NCBI GenBank assembly: GCA_950022295.1
Contig: OX465600.1
Location: 236,117,782-236,181,781 of the forward strand
DNA length: 64,000 bases
Direction: 5' to 3'
Source: Bromus sterilis
Lineage: Eukaryota > Streptophyta > Magnoliopsida > Poales > Poaceae
A program made the translations under genes and the position numbers. Below are positions 43,977-57,227 of the stretch, one piece after another. The notes beneath the pieces were generated by a model. The model worked only from the letters and a program-made list of their open reading frames with translations. It made no database searches and was not told the origin of the DNA. The first letter of the stretch is position 1, and every line of letters starts with the position of its first letter.

Positions 43977-46900
43977 TGTCGGGACCCGGGGTTAGCGTAT
44001 GTAATTCCGGTCATAATGCAATCACATGGAGAACCGAGAGCCGTACCCACTTGTCTAAGAAGACAAGAACAAGCACAGACCACTCTCAGTAAGCATCGAA
44101 CGTGAGGGGCATCCCATCCAGGCCGGATGATCAACTGAGATGGGTCCTCATCGTCCGCTCACAAGTCTAAATGCTTATGGGTGGTGAATCCCATATTCAT
44201 CGACAAGTCGCCTCAACAATGTTATCGATTGAATCATAACCCTTACATAGACTTACTCCAGCCCAATCACTTAGTCGGGATCTCGGGCGGGCTCAATCAT
44301 ACAACAAAGTGTGCCACGTGACAGAGTCACGAGCAATCGCATCGCGATGCCCCAAGCTACGCACATCTAAGGGCCACTTGGTGTATAAAAGACCGCCGGC
44401 AAGAACATAACCAAGCTATCGAATCCCACACTAAGACATGCATGTTATAATCATACACGCAGCATATATGTCCAGTGTAAACAACAGGTAATCACAACAT
44501 GAACTCTACAAACTCATAGTTTGTATAACTTCTGCTAAACAAAGCAGACATAGTAGTTGTATTACAAGCAGAGATCACATGTTTGTGATCCAACATTACA
44601 TCAAACATCAACGGAAGCAAATTATGTCTTAGTAAAGACAAGTTTAACAAATGGCTTATGAAGCCTGAAAGAAAAGTACAACGACCCTCCATAGGGCACA
44701 GGCTGCTGCTTGGAACTATACGACTTGGTCCACGTCGAGCTCGAAGTAGAGGCCACCATCAGGGTCAGTGGTCTCGTCTCTAAAACATAGAATAAGCAAA
44801 CGTGAGTACAAAGTCGTACTCAGCAAGACTTACATAGGAACTAAACTACTCATGCACATGTATCAAGGAAAAGGGAGGTGGGGTTTCACTTGAAGAAATG
44901 CCAGCTTTGACTTGGCTAGTCCTGTACTAAGAATACCAGAAAGAGGTAAGGAGCGTACACGAGTCCAAGTAACAGTCTCCAAAACAATACTTCACTATGG
45001 TGCCTTCCTCGACTTCCCCACGAGAAAGCACGCCACAGCACTCTCACTTATCTTGGTGTGTTTTAGAAGTATCCGGTTCAAGTTATCTATGATCAAGTAA
45101 AGGTCTCCAAGTAGTCCATAACCGCGGACACGGCTATTCGAATAGTTCATTAACCCTGCAGGGGTGTACTGATACACACACGCCTCATCAGTTACCGCCT
45201 GGGGATGGACCCTTCAAGTGAGTACCGGCGAGGATGTTGCCACGACACTTCACTCACGGCACCATCTCTAGTCCTAGGGAGTCGCCTATTTGAGTTGGGA
45301 CCACAATCGGAATCCGGCCGATTGTTCCGATGGAGACTCAAACGTTGTGTGACCGCCATCAAGCTCAACTCGATCATGATCACTTGATTCAACGTGCCCA
45401 CAACCTACGCCAACCACTTACCTTGGTTCCAACTGCTTGAGATCGTTAAAGGGCGAACTACTTGCGACTCCTGGACTGGTCCGGGGTGAGGTACTAGGCC
45501 GAGAGGGGTCAGTGAGCCCAATGTGTGGTCGTACTCTTTGTCTTGGATAACAACACAAGAACTCGGGCTTAAGGCAGTGTTCAACAAGACAACCCACTGT
45601 GTACTCCTACACAGCCTCTCATCGTTCACCTTTGTTTAGGGTAGATTCACCAACACGTTACCACCATCATTGACATGATCACTACCATCCTGACTCACAT
45701 CAAAGTAGCCTCAGGTAACAACTCTAAGCATGCAATAAGCTGTAATAGTTGCAGGGGCCACATGATATCAACCAACTCCTACATCTGCTAGGATTGTGGT
45801 TTGCTTACTACTGTGACAAAATGATAGGTCATGCAAAGGAATGGGTTCAACTAGCGGTAGAACGTATCATGGTGACATCCTAAACATGCATTTGCGAGAA
45901 TGAGAGGGAACTGGGATTTTATAGACATGATCAAAGGGGGTGCTTGCCTTGCTGACGATCACGAGGTTCTAGTCTTCTACCATGAAGTTTAACTCGTCTC
46001 CGAGATCAACTCTACCGAGAAGAAACAATCACCAAAGCACTGGAAGTAAAACACAATCAAGATAATACAATGCACATTCAATATGCAAAACATAGCATGG
46101 AAGTGTGCTGATGTGACCTAAGTTTGAATTTCCACATGTTAATTGAAGTTGATTTGAAAAGTAATTTCAAATTCAAACTCCAAATGTTATTCAATTTAGT
46201 TCAACTTGCATTTGCTAATGTTGGTACTTTGTAATCCAAGTGATCATATGTGTGAAATGCTTCTGAAGTACAAGTGATGTGTGGTGCATTTCATAGTTTG
46301 AAGTTGGAATAGCAATTGAATTCATTTTGAATTAAATCCAATTAAATCAACTAGCAAAAGCTACTGATCCCTTTTAAAGATCAACTCCAACATAGCTGAA
46401 AGTTGGAAATTTGGATAGAGGATTTTCTCCTGATAATTTTTCATATATCATATGTTAAATTTGGAGTTAAAATGAATTTTCTATGATTTTTCAAAGTTTC
46501 AGCTATTTTCTGGAATTTACTGAATTAAATAAATTGATTTAGGATTTACTGCGTCAGCACTGCATCATGCTGGCGTCAGGGGTTTGACCAGTCAACTGAC
46601 ATGCGGGGCCCATCTGTCATTGTCTCTGGGGTTAAATCCCTTTTAGTTAACTTAACAGGGGGTTATTAGGGCACTGGGTCCCACCAGTCAGTGAGAGAGA
46701 GAGGAATTAGGAGGGGGTTAGGAGCTGGTTTAAGGCCTAATGGCTGGCGGCTAGACGCCGGTGGCTTGGGCCACGGCGGCGCTCTGCCGGAGTGTGATTT
46801 CGGCCACGGGGGAGGGATATGGAGGCACGGGAGCGTGCCTCGCGCTCGTGCGCTTCTCCTGGAGCATGCCGGGGACCTCGAGGAGGCCCTGGGCCACGGC

Positions 46901-47107
46901 TACGACGACGGGAGGCGGCGGCCGGAGCCACTGGTCATGGCGGGCTGGCACAGAGAGCACGGGGAGGGAAGTTAGGAGGGGGAAAACGAGCGGGAGCTCA
47001 CGAGGAAGGCGATGACGAGCTCGGGGAGGCCGGAGAGGAGCTGACCATGGCGGATTTGTCGAAGGCGTCCACAGTGGCCGGCGGCGAACTCTTGAAGATG
47101 GCGTCCC
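43977..47107 (-). repeat. 3' LTR of K, part left of L
   Basis: It starts TGTCGGGACCCGGGG on the plus strand, which is the LTR end in minus sense. With 56393-57227 it makes about 3.97 kb, close to the 3.99 kb of the G LTR. It matches 62133-64000 with roughly two differences per hundred bases by eye over the first 150-400 bases. The three-hairpin cassette is at 45122-45165. A GC-rich leader with no convincing gene lies at about 46690-47107. Confidence 0.88.
45122..45165 (-). promoter_or_regulatory. Three-hairpin cassette in the K left LTR
   Basis: On the minus strand: ACCC-CTGCA-GGGT (45165-45153), CTAT-TCGA-ATAG (45145-45134) and CCGT-GTCC-GCGG (45133-45122), the last with one G-U pair. The identical arrangement recurs at 63278-63321 in the other K LTR. 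Confidence 0.6.
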
Positions 47108-49210
47108 TGTTGGAAATATGCCCTAGAGGCAATAATAAAATGTTATTATATATATATTTCCACGTTCATAATTAATGTTTATATTTCTGTGCTATAATTG
47201 CAATGACCCTGACTGTGAGATTCAGAAGAAAACTCATTTGCATGTGTGGAAATGTAAACACCAAGAGTTCCTGGTTTAGCCTCTAAGACCAACTCATGTG
47301 CTAACTGATGATTACGTTTTCTTAATCATGGACATTGTTCTTGTAACAAGGATGTCAGTAGCAATGGGAACATATTGTTAGCAGAACAATGATGTTGAAC
47401 CGACCCCAGTATTGAATGATATACTTAGAGATCACATCGTAACTACGTTATAAGTCATATCATGAAATGTTTTCATATACGTAATTCCTTAGACCATGAG
47501 AGTATCGAGTTGCTTCACACAGGAAGACATGCTTTGGTTCTTAGATGAATCCTCCCGTAAATGGGAAGTAGTAAAATAAGTTCTGGGTATGTCAGATGGT
47601 GTGGCTAGTGACTGTGATAGTTCAAGAATGGGATTTGCTCCTTCACGATGAAGAAGATATTCACTTCGGGCCCACTCGGTATGACGGTATCCATTATAGT
47701 CTGGCCAGACGCATTGTGATTCAGTCACGGGGATACCGGAATACGATAACGAGAAAAGGGACAAACGAGCAAAGAGGATAACGAGTGGCTTGTGTTCAAA
47801 AGTTGTTACACATGGGTGCCAAACTTCTCTCCTCTAACTTTGTCATATATCGCGAAGCAAAGGGAATGGTACATGACTAAACATAATGGTTCACTCGAAG
47901 TTTCTTCGTGTATGTGCGGGAGTCAACATGGGTGTCCATGGCTCCGCTGTTGATTATTGGCTATTGACAAAAGGCTGTTGACCTATGTCCGGAAGATGTT
48001 CTGAGTCATGTCCGCATTATACCGAACCTATTGGGTCACACACTTAACGAGCAGTAGTCTGTTAGAATACTAGAATGGTAGAAGGTTTAGTGGAAGCAAA
48101 GCAGAATAGTTCATATGGGTACCGGAAGTAGTTCCGGGGATTTATGAAATAGTTCATAAGGGCACCAAAAGTAGTTTTGGGTATTTAAGGATATGTCCGG
48201 ATCACTCTGGAGTAGTCCCAGGTGGTTCCGAAACATATGAAAATGGTAATGGGAAAGTTTACAATCAACCGGAATAGTTTCGGTGATCGGTGGACAGCTT
48301 AAACAATATGTTGTGTTCACCGGACATAATAACCTTTGCCTGGATGGGTCCGAAACCCATTTAGATGGCTCCGGAACATTCGTTAGAGGTTCCGGAAGGT
48401 ATTGGAAGTGCTCCAAAAGTGTCTGGAATGTCCCGAAACAGTCCCGGTAGGTCCCGGAAGGTCCTGGAAGCTTCTAGAAGGTTCCGAAAGGTTCCGGGCA
48501 GTACCACCCACTGCCCTGCGCCCCTGGCCTTGGGGGGCAAGCCACCTAGGCTGCCCTGGCCGGCAAGGTGGTGGGGGCGCACCAAAAAGGGGTGGGAGAT
48601 CCTCCAGGTGGGATTTCCAAATACCATTATGGAAGGTTTCCGGTGGGAAGGTATGTGTAGGTTTGGAAGGCTTGGGAGTCCAAGTTGGACTCCCAAACCT
48701 CCTTGAGCTGCGCCCTAGGCCCCTTGGCCACCTATATAAGGTGAGCCAAGGGTGGGGGAAGACACACACAATCAATCCCCAAGGCCTATGCGCCACCCTC
48801 CCTCCTCTAAACCCCGTTGCTCCACTTTTAGACCCCGGTTTAGACGCTGTTCTAGATCGGAATCCGTTAGGGTTTTCTCCCTCTAGTTTTCTCGGTGGCG
48901 TTCATCTCTGGACGGCGGAGCGCTGCTGGATTGCTGCTACGGGATGTGTGGATACTAATGGAGGGGTCGTACCTTCGACCCTTCTTCGAGGAGCTTGTTC
49001 ATGGGACTTGTTCGTGGGATTGATCGAGGGACTGTTCGTGGGAGAACTTGCGAGATCTACTTCCACTACATCCACGAGCTTCACCAACTCTACTTCCGCT
49101 ACATCGGTTGGTGAGCCATGACCTAAAACCTTGTATGCAATCTTCTTGGATGATCTTGGGTTCTTGATTCGTAGGCCGAAATTTTTTGTTTTCTACTACG
49201 TTTCCCAACA
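47108..49210 (+). repeat. 5' LTR of L (2,103 bp)
   Basis: It starts TGTTGGAAATATGCCC and ends TTTCCCAACA. A stretch near 48390-48510 is made of repeated GGTTCCGGAAGG-like units. A TATA box (48733-48740) precedes the GC-rich leader. By eye it differs from the 3' LTR at about 15 single bases plus one 26-bp length difference. Confidence 0.95.
48733..48740 (+). promoter_or_regulatory. TATA box of the L 5' LTR
   Basis: TATATAAG in CCACCTATATAAGGTGAG, with the same motif near 55884 in the 3' LTR. It is the likely transcription start region of the element. Confidence 0.7.
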
Positions 49211-49211
49211 G

Positions 49212-49224
49212 TGGTATCATGAGC
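49212..49224 (+). other. tRNA-Met-type primer site of L
   Basis: TGGTATCATGAGC directly follows the LTR end plus one base. It equals the initiator-Met primer complement TGGTATCAGAGC with one inserted base, as I recall for this Copia group. Confidence 0.8.
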
Positions 49225-50570
49225 GATCCTTGATTAGATGCATGTTTAGGTCTAGATCATATGTGTGATATGAGGCATTGATTTTCTTGTTGCTTCCCTG
49301 TCATGTGATTTTTTCTATGCTTGATGGCAAGTTGAGGTTTTGCTACAAGGATTGAGTTTTCCATCGATCCCTCTATGCTGCTTTCAGTATGCTGGTTGCC
49401 TTGATCATGGTCTACATCAAACTCCTTGGATCTCATCTTAATCTCGCAATAGAAGATTTAACATGGAGGGGCCTGTGGATTTTATGAACTCAAATCCACA
49501 CGGGGGTCACGCGTTTAACGAAGTTTGGCTTGTGGCATTAGTTGCTGCACGCACCCCGTATGTTAAACTAGCAACAAAAGAAGTATCGTGTTTTGTTTTA
49601 TCTAGGGTTTCTCGTTTGCCTTGTAAACCTTCTTAACAACCACGATAAAAGTTGCAACAACCCGTGTAGATGGCGATCTAAATCGTTTTTGCAGAGTATG
49701 CATGTGATGTGGTATAGCCTTCAAGATTTGCAATGTGTTTGTATGAGATGCTATATGTTATGTAATATTTATTCGCGACCTGCGTGTCGTGGTACGGCAT
49801 GATGACTGGAGTCATATGATTGTCACTTAATTATGGCCTGCGTGCCAGAACTGTTTATTAGCTCGAGGTAAAGCAATAGATAGATTCAAGGTGATGATCT
49901 ACGATGTGGAGGTGGACCCCGACGCACATGCCGGAAGCCGTGGTGATGTTCCCGGCGCCAAGGACAAAGTTGGTGGACACGGTGACTTCAACCACGACGA
50001 CGTGAAGACAATGAAGACTTCACGAAGCGAAGGGCTATACTATATCACAAAATTTTATGAACTGCCTGTGATGTTTATCCCTTTGATGCACCCTTGTTTG
50101 ATGCGCGATAGTCGTATTTTATTAGGGTGATCTCTCGCAAAACAATATCAAGTTGATAGTGTTCTTCCAACTGTAGCACCGTCTATACTATGTTTCACAT
50201 CGGAGCAGGTCATGTCACATGGGTGCACACGGTGTGACGCATAAAAGACGGGTGTGTTAAAAGAACACACAGCACATTACACTTGGTTATCTTGACGGTT
50301 TGGATAAAAGTTTGCTACCGGAACACGCCCATCGAAAGATGAACAAGAATCACCTTTGGCGTGATTGGCAAGTTGGCCTACCGGTCCAGTCTAAGTCATC
50401 AGTGATGTCACATCAATGGCGGACGATTGGGTTGGATCTTGAATCACTCCAGCATCAATTACGAGAGATATTGATCTGAGTGGGAGCGCACTAAGTAATT
50501 AAATTGATTAATCACAAGTGCAACTTAATTATGAACAAAGTCTTAGTATTTGCATTATCGTTGTAGAATA
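49225..50570 (+). other. Leader region of L
   Basis: This is the non-coding 5' leader between the primer site and the gag relic. It contains an 80-codon frame (49891-50130) with no recognised domain. The rest resembles the leader of Angela-type elements, including a stretch around 50210-50350. I see no gene. Confidence 0.6.
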
Positions 50571-53500
50571 ATGGCTCGCGTTACCACCTTCCCAATTGAT
50601 TTTGATTAACTGTTTTATCTGGTAAAAACTTTACGATTGGTACCGTATTGTGAGGACTATCCTCAATAGTGTCGAGAAGGAGCTTGTCCTATCGCAAAAT
50701 TTTTATGCTCTCCCGCTGATGCTATGGATGATGTGACTTATGTCAATAATCCAAAATGCTAGAATTCCACGACAGCTAAGTGCATTGTCTTTACCACCAT
50801 GAAACCCGAACTTCGAAAAGTTTGGGATAGTTATGTTATATTCATGGAACTGAAAAATAAGTTTTCAGTAGTAAGACAATTAATGTTGGATATAATATAT
50901 CTAGTACAATGTATGATTGTAAGCATTAGTGAAAATGTTCATTGTGCTCTAAACAAAACTGATAAGTGTGGGATCCAGAAGAACAATGATCATATGATGA
51001 TGAGGATTAAGGGAAAGGAAGTTCCATAGGGAGTTAGTAAGACTTACACGCCGGAAAGTCCATGGCCTGCGCCACCCTTGATCATGTGTGGTCTTCTGTG
51101 AGTAGGAGTGACATTGGAAATAGAACTTTGATACGTATAAAGGCAAAACGAAAGAAGACTGGAATAACCAGCTCAGAAATGAAAGTCATACGGAGTTATA
51201 GATGAATTCATTGCTGGTCAAGAGATGTAAATCTTGGGAATCATGATTAAGCAGTTAATTGTGGATTCTGTATATTGTGATTAAACTGTTGATCACCGGA
51301 ATATCACATCGATTGCATATTGTTGCAACTCGATGCAAGAAATACTATGGCCTTTATGACTAGCTAATGATGAGTTTTGACACGCTCGGGAACACGGTAA
51401 AAGGTTTACTATACCGTGTGTTGACTCTATGATTATCTTCATAATTCATTTTAGAGTTGAGTAAATTGTTACTACACTTTAGCCTTGTTGCAAAACATCA
51501 TTTTGAATCATGTTTGTTGCAAGAGAGTTGTTCAAAGCTATGAATAACGTAAAGGCCATACTTCCATTATGAATAGGGTGTATGTTATGAATCTTGATAA
51601 TAATACTAAACATTCATAACACTGACGCTAAACGTCGCAAGACTAACAGAAATACCACATAGATGTGGCACTGCCGTTTATCACAAGTGACATAACATGC
51701 ATGAAGAATTTCCATAAGTGATGGACTTTCGAGTCATATGATTATGAATCACTTGACGCTTGCGATCTTTGTCTCGAATTAATGTGACTAAAACACCGTT
51801 AATAGGCCATACATGAACGGGCAACTAAACCATTGGTAATCATACATGATGATGTGTGTAGTCCAATAAGTGTAGTTGTGTGCAGTGGATTCCCTATCTT
51901 CACTCATGAGTTGAAGTAGATATGTGGATATCTGTTCAATAGAGACATACGTCTGAAATCTTTGAAATGTTCAAGGAATTTTAGAGTGAAATAGAAATTC
52001 ATTGTAACAAGAAAATAAAGCTTCTGCAAATTAGATTGTAGAAAGTAATATTTGAGTTACAAGTTTAGTGAACGTCTGATGAGTTGTGCAAAAGTGTCAT
52101 AACTTGCGTCTCCCGGAACACCACTATGAGTAAAGTGTTCGAGAGATGTAATCAATCCATGTATGACACGGTAAGATCAAATATGACGTTTATCAATTTG
52201 CCATTATACTTATTAAAGTTATGCGTTAGTGACTACATCTTTTACACTGAAAAGAGCACCATCAAATCTGTTGAAATGACACCATATTAGATGTGGTATG
52301 GACTGTTAAAACCATGTTGTCTTTTCTTAAAATTTGGGTATATGAGGCATATGTTTGACATACTCAAAATCCCAAATCAGATAAGTGCTACTTTTTTAAG
52401 GTTATGCCAAAAGTTTTGGTATTCCTCTATCACTACACAAAAGCAAAACTGTTTGCTGTTAAGAACAATGTATTTTGAAGAAAAATAGTTTCTTACAAAA
52501 GAGTGAGTGGGAGGACAGTGCAACTTGTTAAAGATTGTTGAATCTTCAGAGAAGTGCGCAGCTGAACCACACAGGTTAGACAAAAATCGTACAAACATTC
52601 ATGATATGTAAAACGAGATATTGTTGTTCGACAATGATAAACCTGTGATATACAAAGAAGCGTTGATGGGCCCTGACTCCGGGATTTGGCTAAATGCCAA
52701 ATAATCCGAGATAGTATCCATGGAAGTAAGTCAAGTTTTGAACTTGGTAGACCCTCGGAAAGACTAAAAGTCTGAAGAATATATATATGGATCTATAATT
52801 GATTCGGATGAAATTGTTTTATCCATAAAGCTCAACTCGTTGGAAAATTGTTTTCTAGCAAGTTCAAAGGTTGACTACGGCGAAATAGTGTCGACCGTAG
52901 AAATGCTTTAGTCAGTTCGGGTTATATTAGCAATTACTACATATCTCATTTATAGGATATGGTAGAATGAACGTCAAAACAAAGTTCCTACACGGAAATA
53001 TAACAAAGGACGTATATGTGATACGACCGGAATGTTTTGTCGATTCAAAGGATGCTAAAATAGATGCAAGCCTTGGATATCCAGTGATGGACTGAAGCTA
53101 GCATAATGGAGTTGGAATTTTCGTTGTGATGAAATTTCCAAAAGAGTTTGTTTTCATCAGCAATAACGAAGATGCTTGAATATTCAAGAAAGTAAGTGGG
53201 AGCTGAATAATATTTCTAAAACCTTATGTATATGACATATTGTTGATTATAAATGATATAAGTTTCTTGACACAAATAAGGACTTTATTGAAAATAGTTT
53301 TCAGCTGAAGTACTTGGGCTAATATAGCATTAGTATTGAGCGCAGTGATCTATGAAGATAGTAAGTGCCTGATCATGCTAAAGCCAACACTGCATATTGA
53401 CATGATACTAAAGTAGTTTAGTATGAAAAAGCCAGGAAGGATGTTCTTGCCGAGGTCACGGTGAAAAGTTGTTTGCGGAAATCGGTGTTCATGAACATAG

Positions 53501-54120
53501 ATAAGCAAAACACATGAATTGAATTTCACTCACATGTGTGTTTGGATTAATCATGTACACCATAATATGTAAAACGACCAGATATGTCCAACGCTCCAAA
53601 AGGTTGTGAGCAAGATACCAAAGTGATCAATATGTTGATCATTGGACAAGCAGTGAAAAGTTAAACTTATGATAGATAAGATATGTTTCTCAGAAAATGG
53701 AGATAATGAAGAGCTCGTTGTAACAAGTTACACCAGCTGAATTTTGATATAAACAGTTACACCAATTCAGTCTTCATACTTACTCCGATCGATTTTCGAT
53801 TTTAATTGGGATTATGTGTTTCACACGTAAGGGTGGAACAGTATGGAGGAACTATGTCAAGTTCGATACTGTGGCGAATTCTATAACAGAGGCTAAGTAT
53901 ATTGTTGCTTAAAGAAGTAACAAGGAGGGTATTTTGAATCATAAATTCATTTATGAACATGGTATGGTTTCCTAGATGCTTGAAGCTCATGGAACATTGA
54001 CGAATGATTTCATGACTTATTCTAAAGGAAGCAAGGTCCTGCCAAATGATTCAAACATATACAAAGCTAAACTGATAAAATTAGTGAATTTTATGATAGC
54101 GTGAAAACGCGAAGATATGC
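50571..54120 (+). pseudogene. Decayed Copia gag-integrase-RT-RNase H of L
   Basis: Relics lie in the expected Copia order but are broken by many stops and shifts. Gag: ATG at 50571 (MARVTTFPIDFD) and a later TMKPELRKVWDSYVIFMELK segment. Integrase: about 51740-52290, with HDDVCSPIS, then KFSERLMSC followed by ASPGTPL, and TSFTLKRAPSN. RT: about 52380-53320, with AVKNNVF, NVKTKFLHGNITKDVYVIRP (52967-53040) and a degraded SWNFRCDE segment. RNase H: near 53870, with NSITEAKYIVA, the changed form of the usual TEAEY motif. The protease motif and the RT YVDD box were not found. The damage is spread evenly, so the interior looks old. None of these enzymes could be made from this copy. Confidence 0.85.
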
Positions 54121-54258
54121 AAGATACAAACGGGCCTGAAACATCAGATCCGAAGATGAGGTCTATACCACAAATGAAGCATTTCTTACACCGGTATGCC
54201 ATAGGTGTAAAGTGCTCAAGCACTGACAATATTATTGACTCTAGTGCAAGTGGGAGAC

Positions 54259-56387
54259 TGTTGGAAATATGCCCTAGAGGCAATAATAAAATGTTATTAT
54301 ATATATATTTCCACGTTCATAATTAATGTTTATATTTCTGTGCTATAATTGCAATGACCCTGACTGTGAGATTCAGAAGAAAACTCATTTGCATGTGTGG
54401 AAATGTAAACACCAAGAGTTCCTGGTTTAGCCTCTAAGACCAGCTCATGTGCTAACTGATGATTACGTTTTCTTAATCATGGACATTGTTCTTGTAACAA
54501 GGATGTCAGTAGCAATGGGAACATATTGTTAGCAGAACAATGATGTTGAACCGACCCCAGTATTGAATGATATACTTAGAGATCACATCGTAACTACGTT
54601 ATAAGTCATATCATGAAATGTTTTCATATACGTAATTCCTTAGACCATGAGAGTATCGAGTTGCTTCACACAGGAAGACATGCTTTGGTTCTTAGATGAA
54701 TCCTCCCGTAAATGGGAAGTAGTAAAATAAGTTCTGGGTATGTCAGATGGTGTGGCTAGTGACTGTGATAGTTCAAGAATGGGATTTGCTCCTTCACGAT
54801 GAAGAAGATATTCACTTCGGGCCCACTCGGTATGACGGTATCCATTATAGTCTGGCCAGACGCATTGTGATTCAGTCACGGGGATACCGGAATACGATAA
54901 CGAGAAAAGGGACAAACGAGCAAAGAGGATAACGAGTGGCTTGTGTTCAAAAGTTGTTACACATGGGTGCCAAACTTCTCTCCTCTAACTTTGTCATATA
55001 TCGCGAAGCAAAGGGAATGGTACATGACTAAACATAATGGTTCACTCGAAGTTTCTTCGTGTATGTGCGGGAGTCAACATGGGTGTCCATGGCTCCGCTG
55101 TTGATTATTGGCTATTGACAAAAGGCTGTTGACCTATGTCCGGAAGATGTTCTGAGTCATGTCCGCATTATACCGAACCTATTGGGTCACACACTTAACG
55201 AGCAGTAGTCTGTTAGAATACTAGAATGGTAGAAGGTTTAGTGGAAGCAAAGCAGAATAGTTCATACGGGTACCGGAAGTAGTTCCGGGGATTTATGAAA
55301 TAGTTCATAAGGGCACCAAAAGTAGTTTTCGGTATTTAAGGATATGTCCGGGTCACTCTGGAGTAGTCCCAGGTGGTTCCGGAACATATGAAAATGGTAA
55401 TGGGAAAGTTTACGATCAACCGGAATAGTTTCGGTGATCGGTGGACAGCTTAAACAATATGTTGTGTTCACCGGACATAATAACCTTTGCCCGGATGGGT
55501 CCGAAACCCATTTAGATGGCTCCGGAACTTTCGTTAGAGGTTCCGGAAGGTATTGGAAGTGCTCCAAAAGTGTCCGGAATGTCCCGAAACAGTCCCGGTA
55601 GGTCCCGGAAGGTCCTGGAAGCTTCTAGAAGGTTCCGGAAGGTTCCGGGCAGTACCACCCACTGCCCTGCGCCCCTGGCCTTGGGGGGAAAGCCACCTAG
55701 GCTGCCCTGGCCGGCCAGGTGGTGGGGGCGCACCAAAAAGGGGTGGGAGATCCTCCAGGTGGGATTTCCAAATACCATTATGGAAGGTTTCCGGTGGGAA
55801 GGTATGTGTAGGTTTGGAAGGCTTGGGAGTCCAAGTTGGACTCCCAAACCTCCTTGAGCTGCGCCCTAGGCCCCTTGGCCACCTATATAAGGTGAGCCAA
55901 GGGTGGGGGAAGACACACACAATCAATCCCCAAGGCCTATGCGCCACCCTCCCTCCTCTAAACCCCGTTGCTCCACTTTTAGACCCCGGTTTAGACGCTG
56001 TTCTAGATCGGAATCCGTTAGGGTTTTCTCCCTCTAGTTTTCTCGGTGGCGTTCATCTCTGGACGGCGGAGCGCTGCTGGATTGCTGCTACGGGATGTGT
56101 GGATACTAATGGAGGGGTCGTACCTTCGACCCTTCTTCGAGGAGCTTGTTCATGGGACTTGTCCGTGGGACTAGATCGCGGGACTTGTTCGTGGGATTGA
56201 TCGAGGGACTGTTCGTGGGAGAACTTGCGAGATCTACTTCCACTACGTCCACGAGCTTCACCAACTCTACTTCCGCTACATCGGTTGGTGAGCCATGACC
56301 TAAAACCTTGTATGCAATCTTCTTGGATGATCTTCGGTTCTTGATTCGTAGGCCGAAATTTTTTGTTTTCTACTACGTTTCCCAACA
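54259..56387 (+). repeat. 3' LTR of L (2,129 bp)
   Basis: It matches the 5' LTR throughout. The one length difference is 26 extra bases at about 56161-56186, where a GGGACTTGTTCGTGGGA-like unit is repeated. Target duplication GTCCC follows at 56388-56392. Confidence 0.95.
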
Positions 56388-56392
56388 GTCCC

Positions 56393-57227
56393 CTCCATGG
56401 GCTCTTGCTCCAAATTGGTGGCGCCGCTCGAAGAAGTCGACCCCGGCGGACCGAATGGACAAGGTGGCGCGACGGGGGAGGCACGGTGGCCACGGTGGCG
56501 CACTGCGGCCGCTCCGGCTGGGGCTCGGGTCGCGCGGAAATGGCGACAAGGAGGAAGGGGAAGGACCAGGGAGAGGGGGGGGGGAAAATGGCCTGGAGCC
56601 TTCCAGGCGTCTCCAGCGCGAAGGAGAAGAGGAGGGGAGAGCCTGCGTCGCCAGGAGCAGGAGGTGGCGGCCATGCGCGGTGCACGGCGCGTCCAGCGCT
56701 CCTACTGGCGAGGAGGAAGACGACAGGGGCAGGAGGTGGGCCGGGCCAGGTGGGCTGACGCCCTGTCCGAAAGGTAAGGCTCTGCCTTTTGTTTTCTTTT
56801 TATTTCTTTCAGTTATTTGTTTTTCCCTTTAAAATAAATAGCTAGGGCATTTGTAAAAACTCCCAATTATTTTTATAAACCCTAGGTGACTCTAAAGAAG
56901 TCAACCCCAAGTTTTGGGAATTTTTGAAATTCAAATTATTTGAATTCCAATTCAAATAGGCATTTGATTTAATTTCCAAGCCACTATTTGGATTATTGGA
57001 AAATCTATAAGCATGGGATTAATCCCAAATCACTTTTAAAATGATCAGACTCATTTTTAGGATTTTTCAATACATCCAAAAGAATTTTGGAAAAAGATTT
57101 ATTTCTGGCCTTTTTATTTAATTCATTTAGGGCTTTTCTTTTCCCCAATTCCTTTTCTTTTGCAATTTTTTTTAAGATGCAAAAATGCAAGCGTGGAAAA
57201 GCACAAACCTAAATTAGGGTTCTGACA
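56393..57227 (-). repeat. 3' LTR of K, part right of L
   Basis: It continues the K LTR from the L insertion to GGGTTCTGACA at 57227; in minus sense this is the LTR start, TGTCAGAACCC, as in G. The first part is GC-rich with open frames on both strands (no convincing gene) and the last 450 bases are AT-rich. Before it, in element sense, is CTTTTGAGTCGGGGCGAGT, the likely polypurine region. Confidence 0.85.

Larger units (their letters stand above)
47108..56387 (+). mobile_element. Element L: Angela/WIS/BARE-like Copia element with a decayed interior
   Basis: Complete Copia structure: 5' LTR (47108-49210), primer site (49212), interior (49211-54258), polypurine-like GTGCAAGTGGGAGAC just before the 3' LTR (54259-56387), and target duplication GTCCC at 47103-47107 and 56388-56392. 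The LTR termini TGTTGGAAATATGCCC and CCCAACA are those of the Angela/WIS/BARE group. The LTRs are nearly identical, yet the interior has no intact gene. Confidence 0.93.

Noticed and set aside
48365..49121. 113- to 239-codon frames in the L 5' LTR, repeated at 55516-56200
   Set aside because: They lie wholly inside LTRs, consist of GGTTCCGGAAGG-like repeats in several phases, and are duplicated only because the LTR is duplicated.
54117..54326. ORF spanning the L interior and 3' LTR as a real short gene
   Set aside because: It is the tail of the decayed Copia RNase H region running into the LTR; it corresponds to the usual end of pol.
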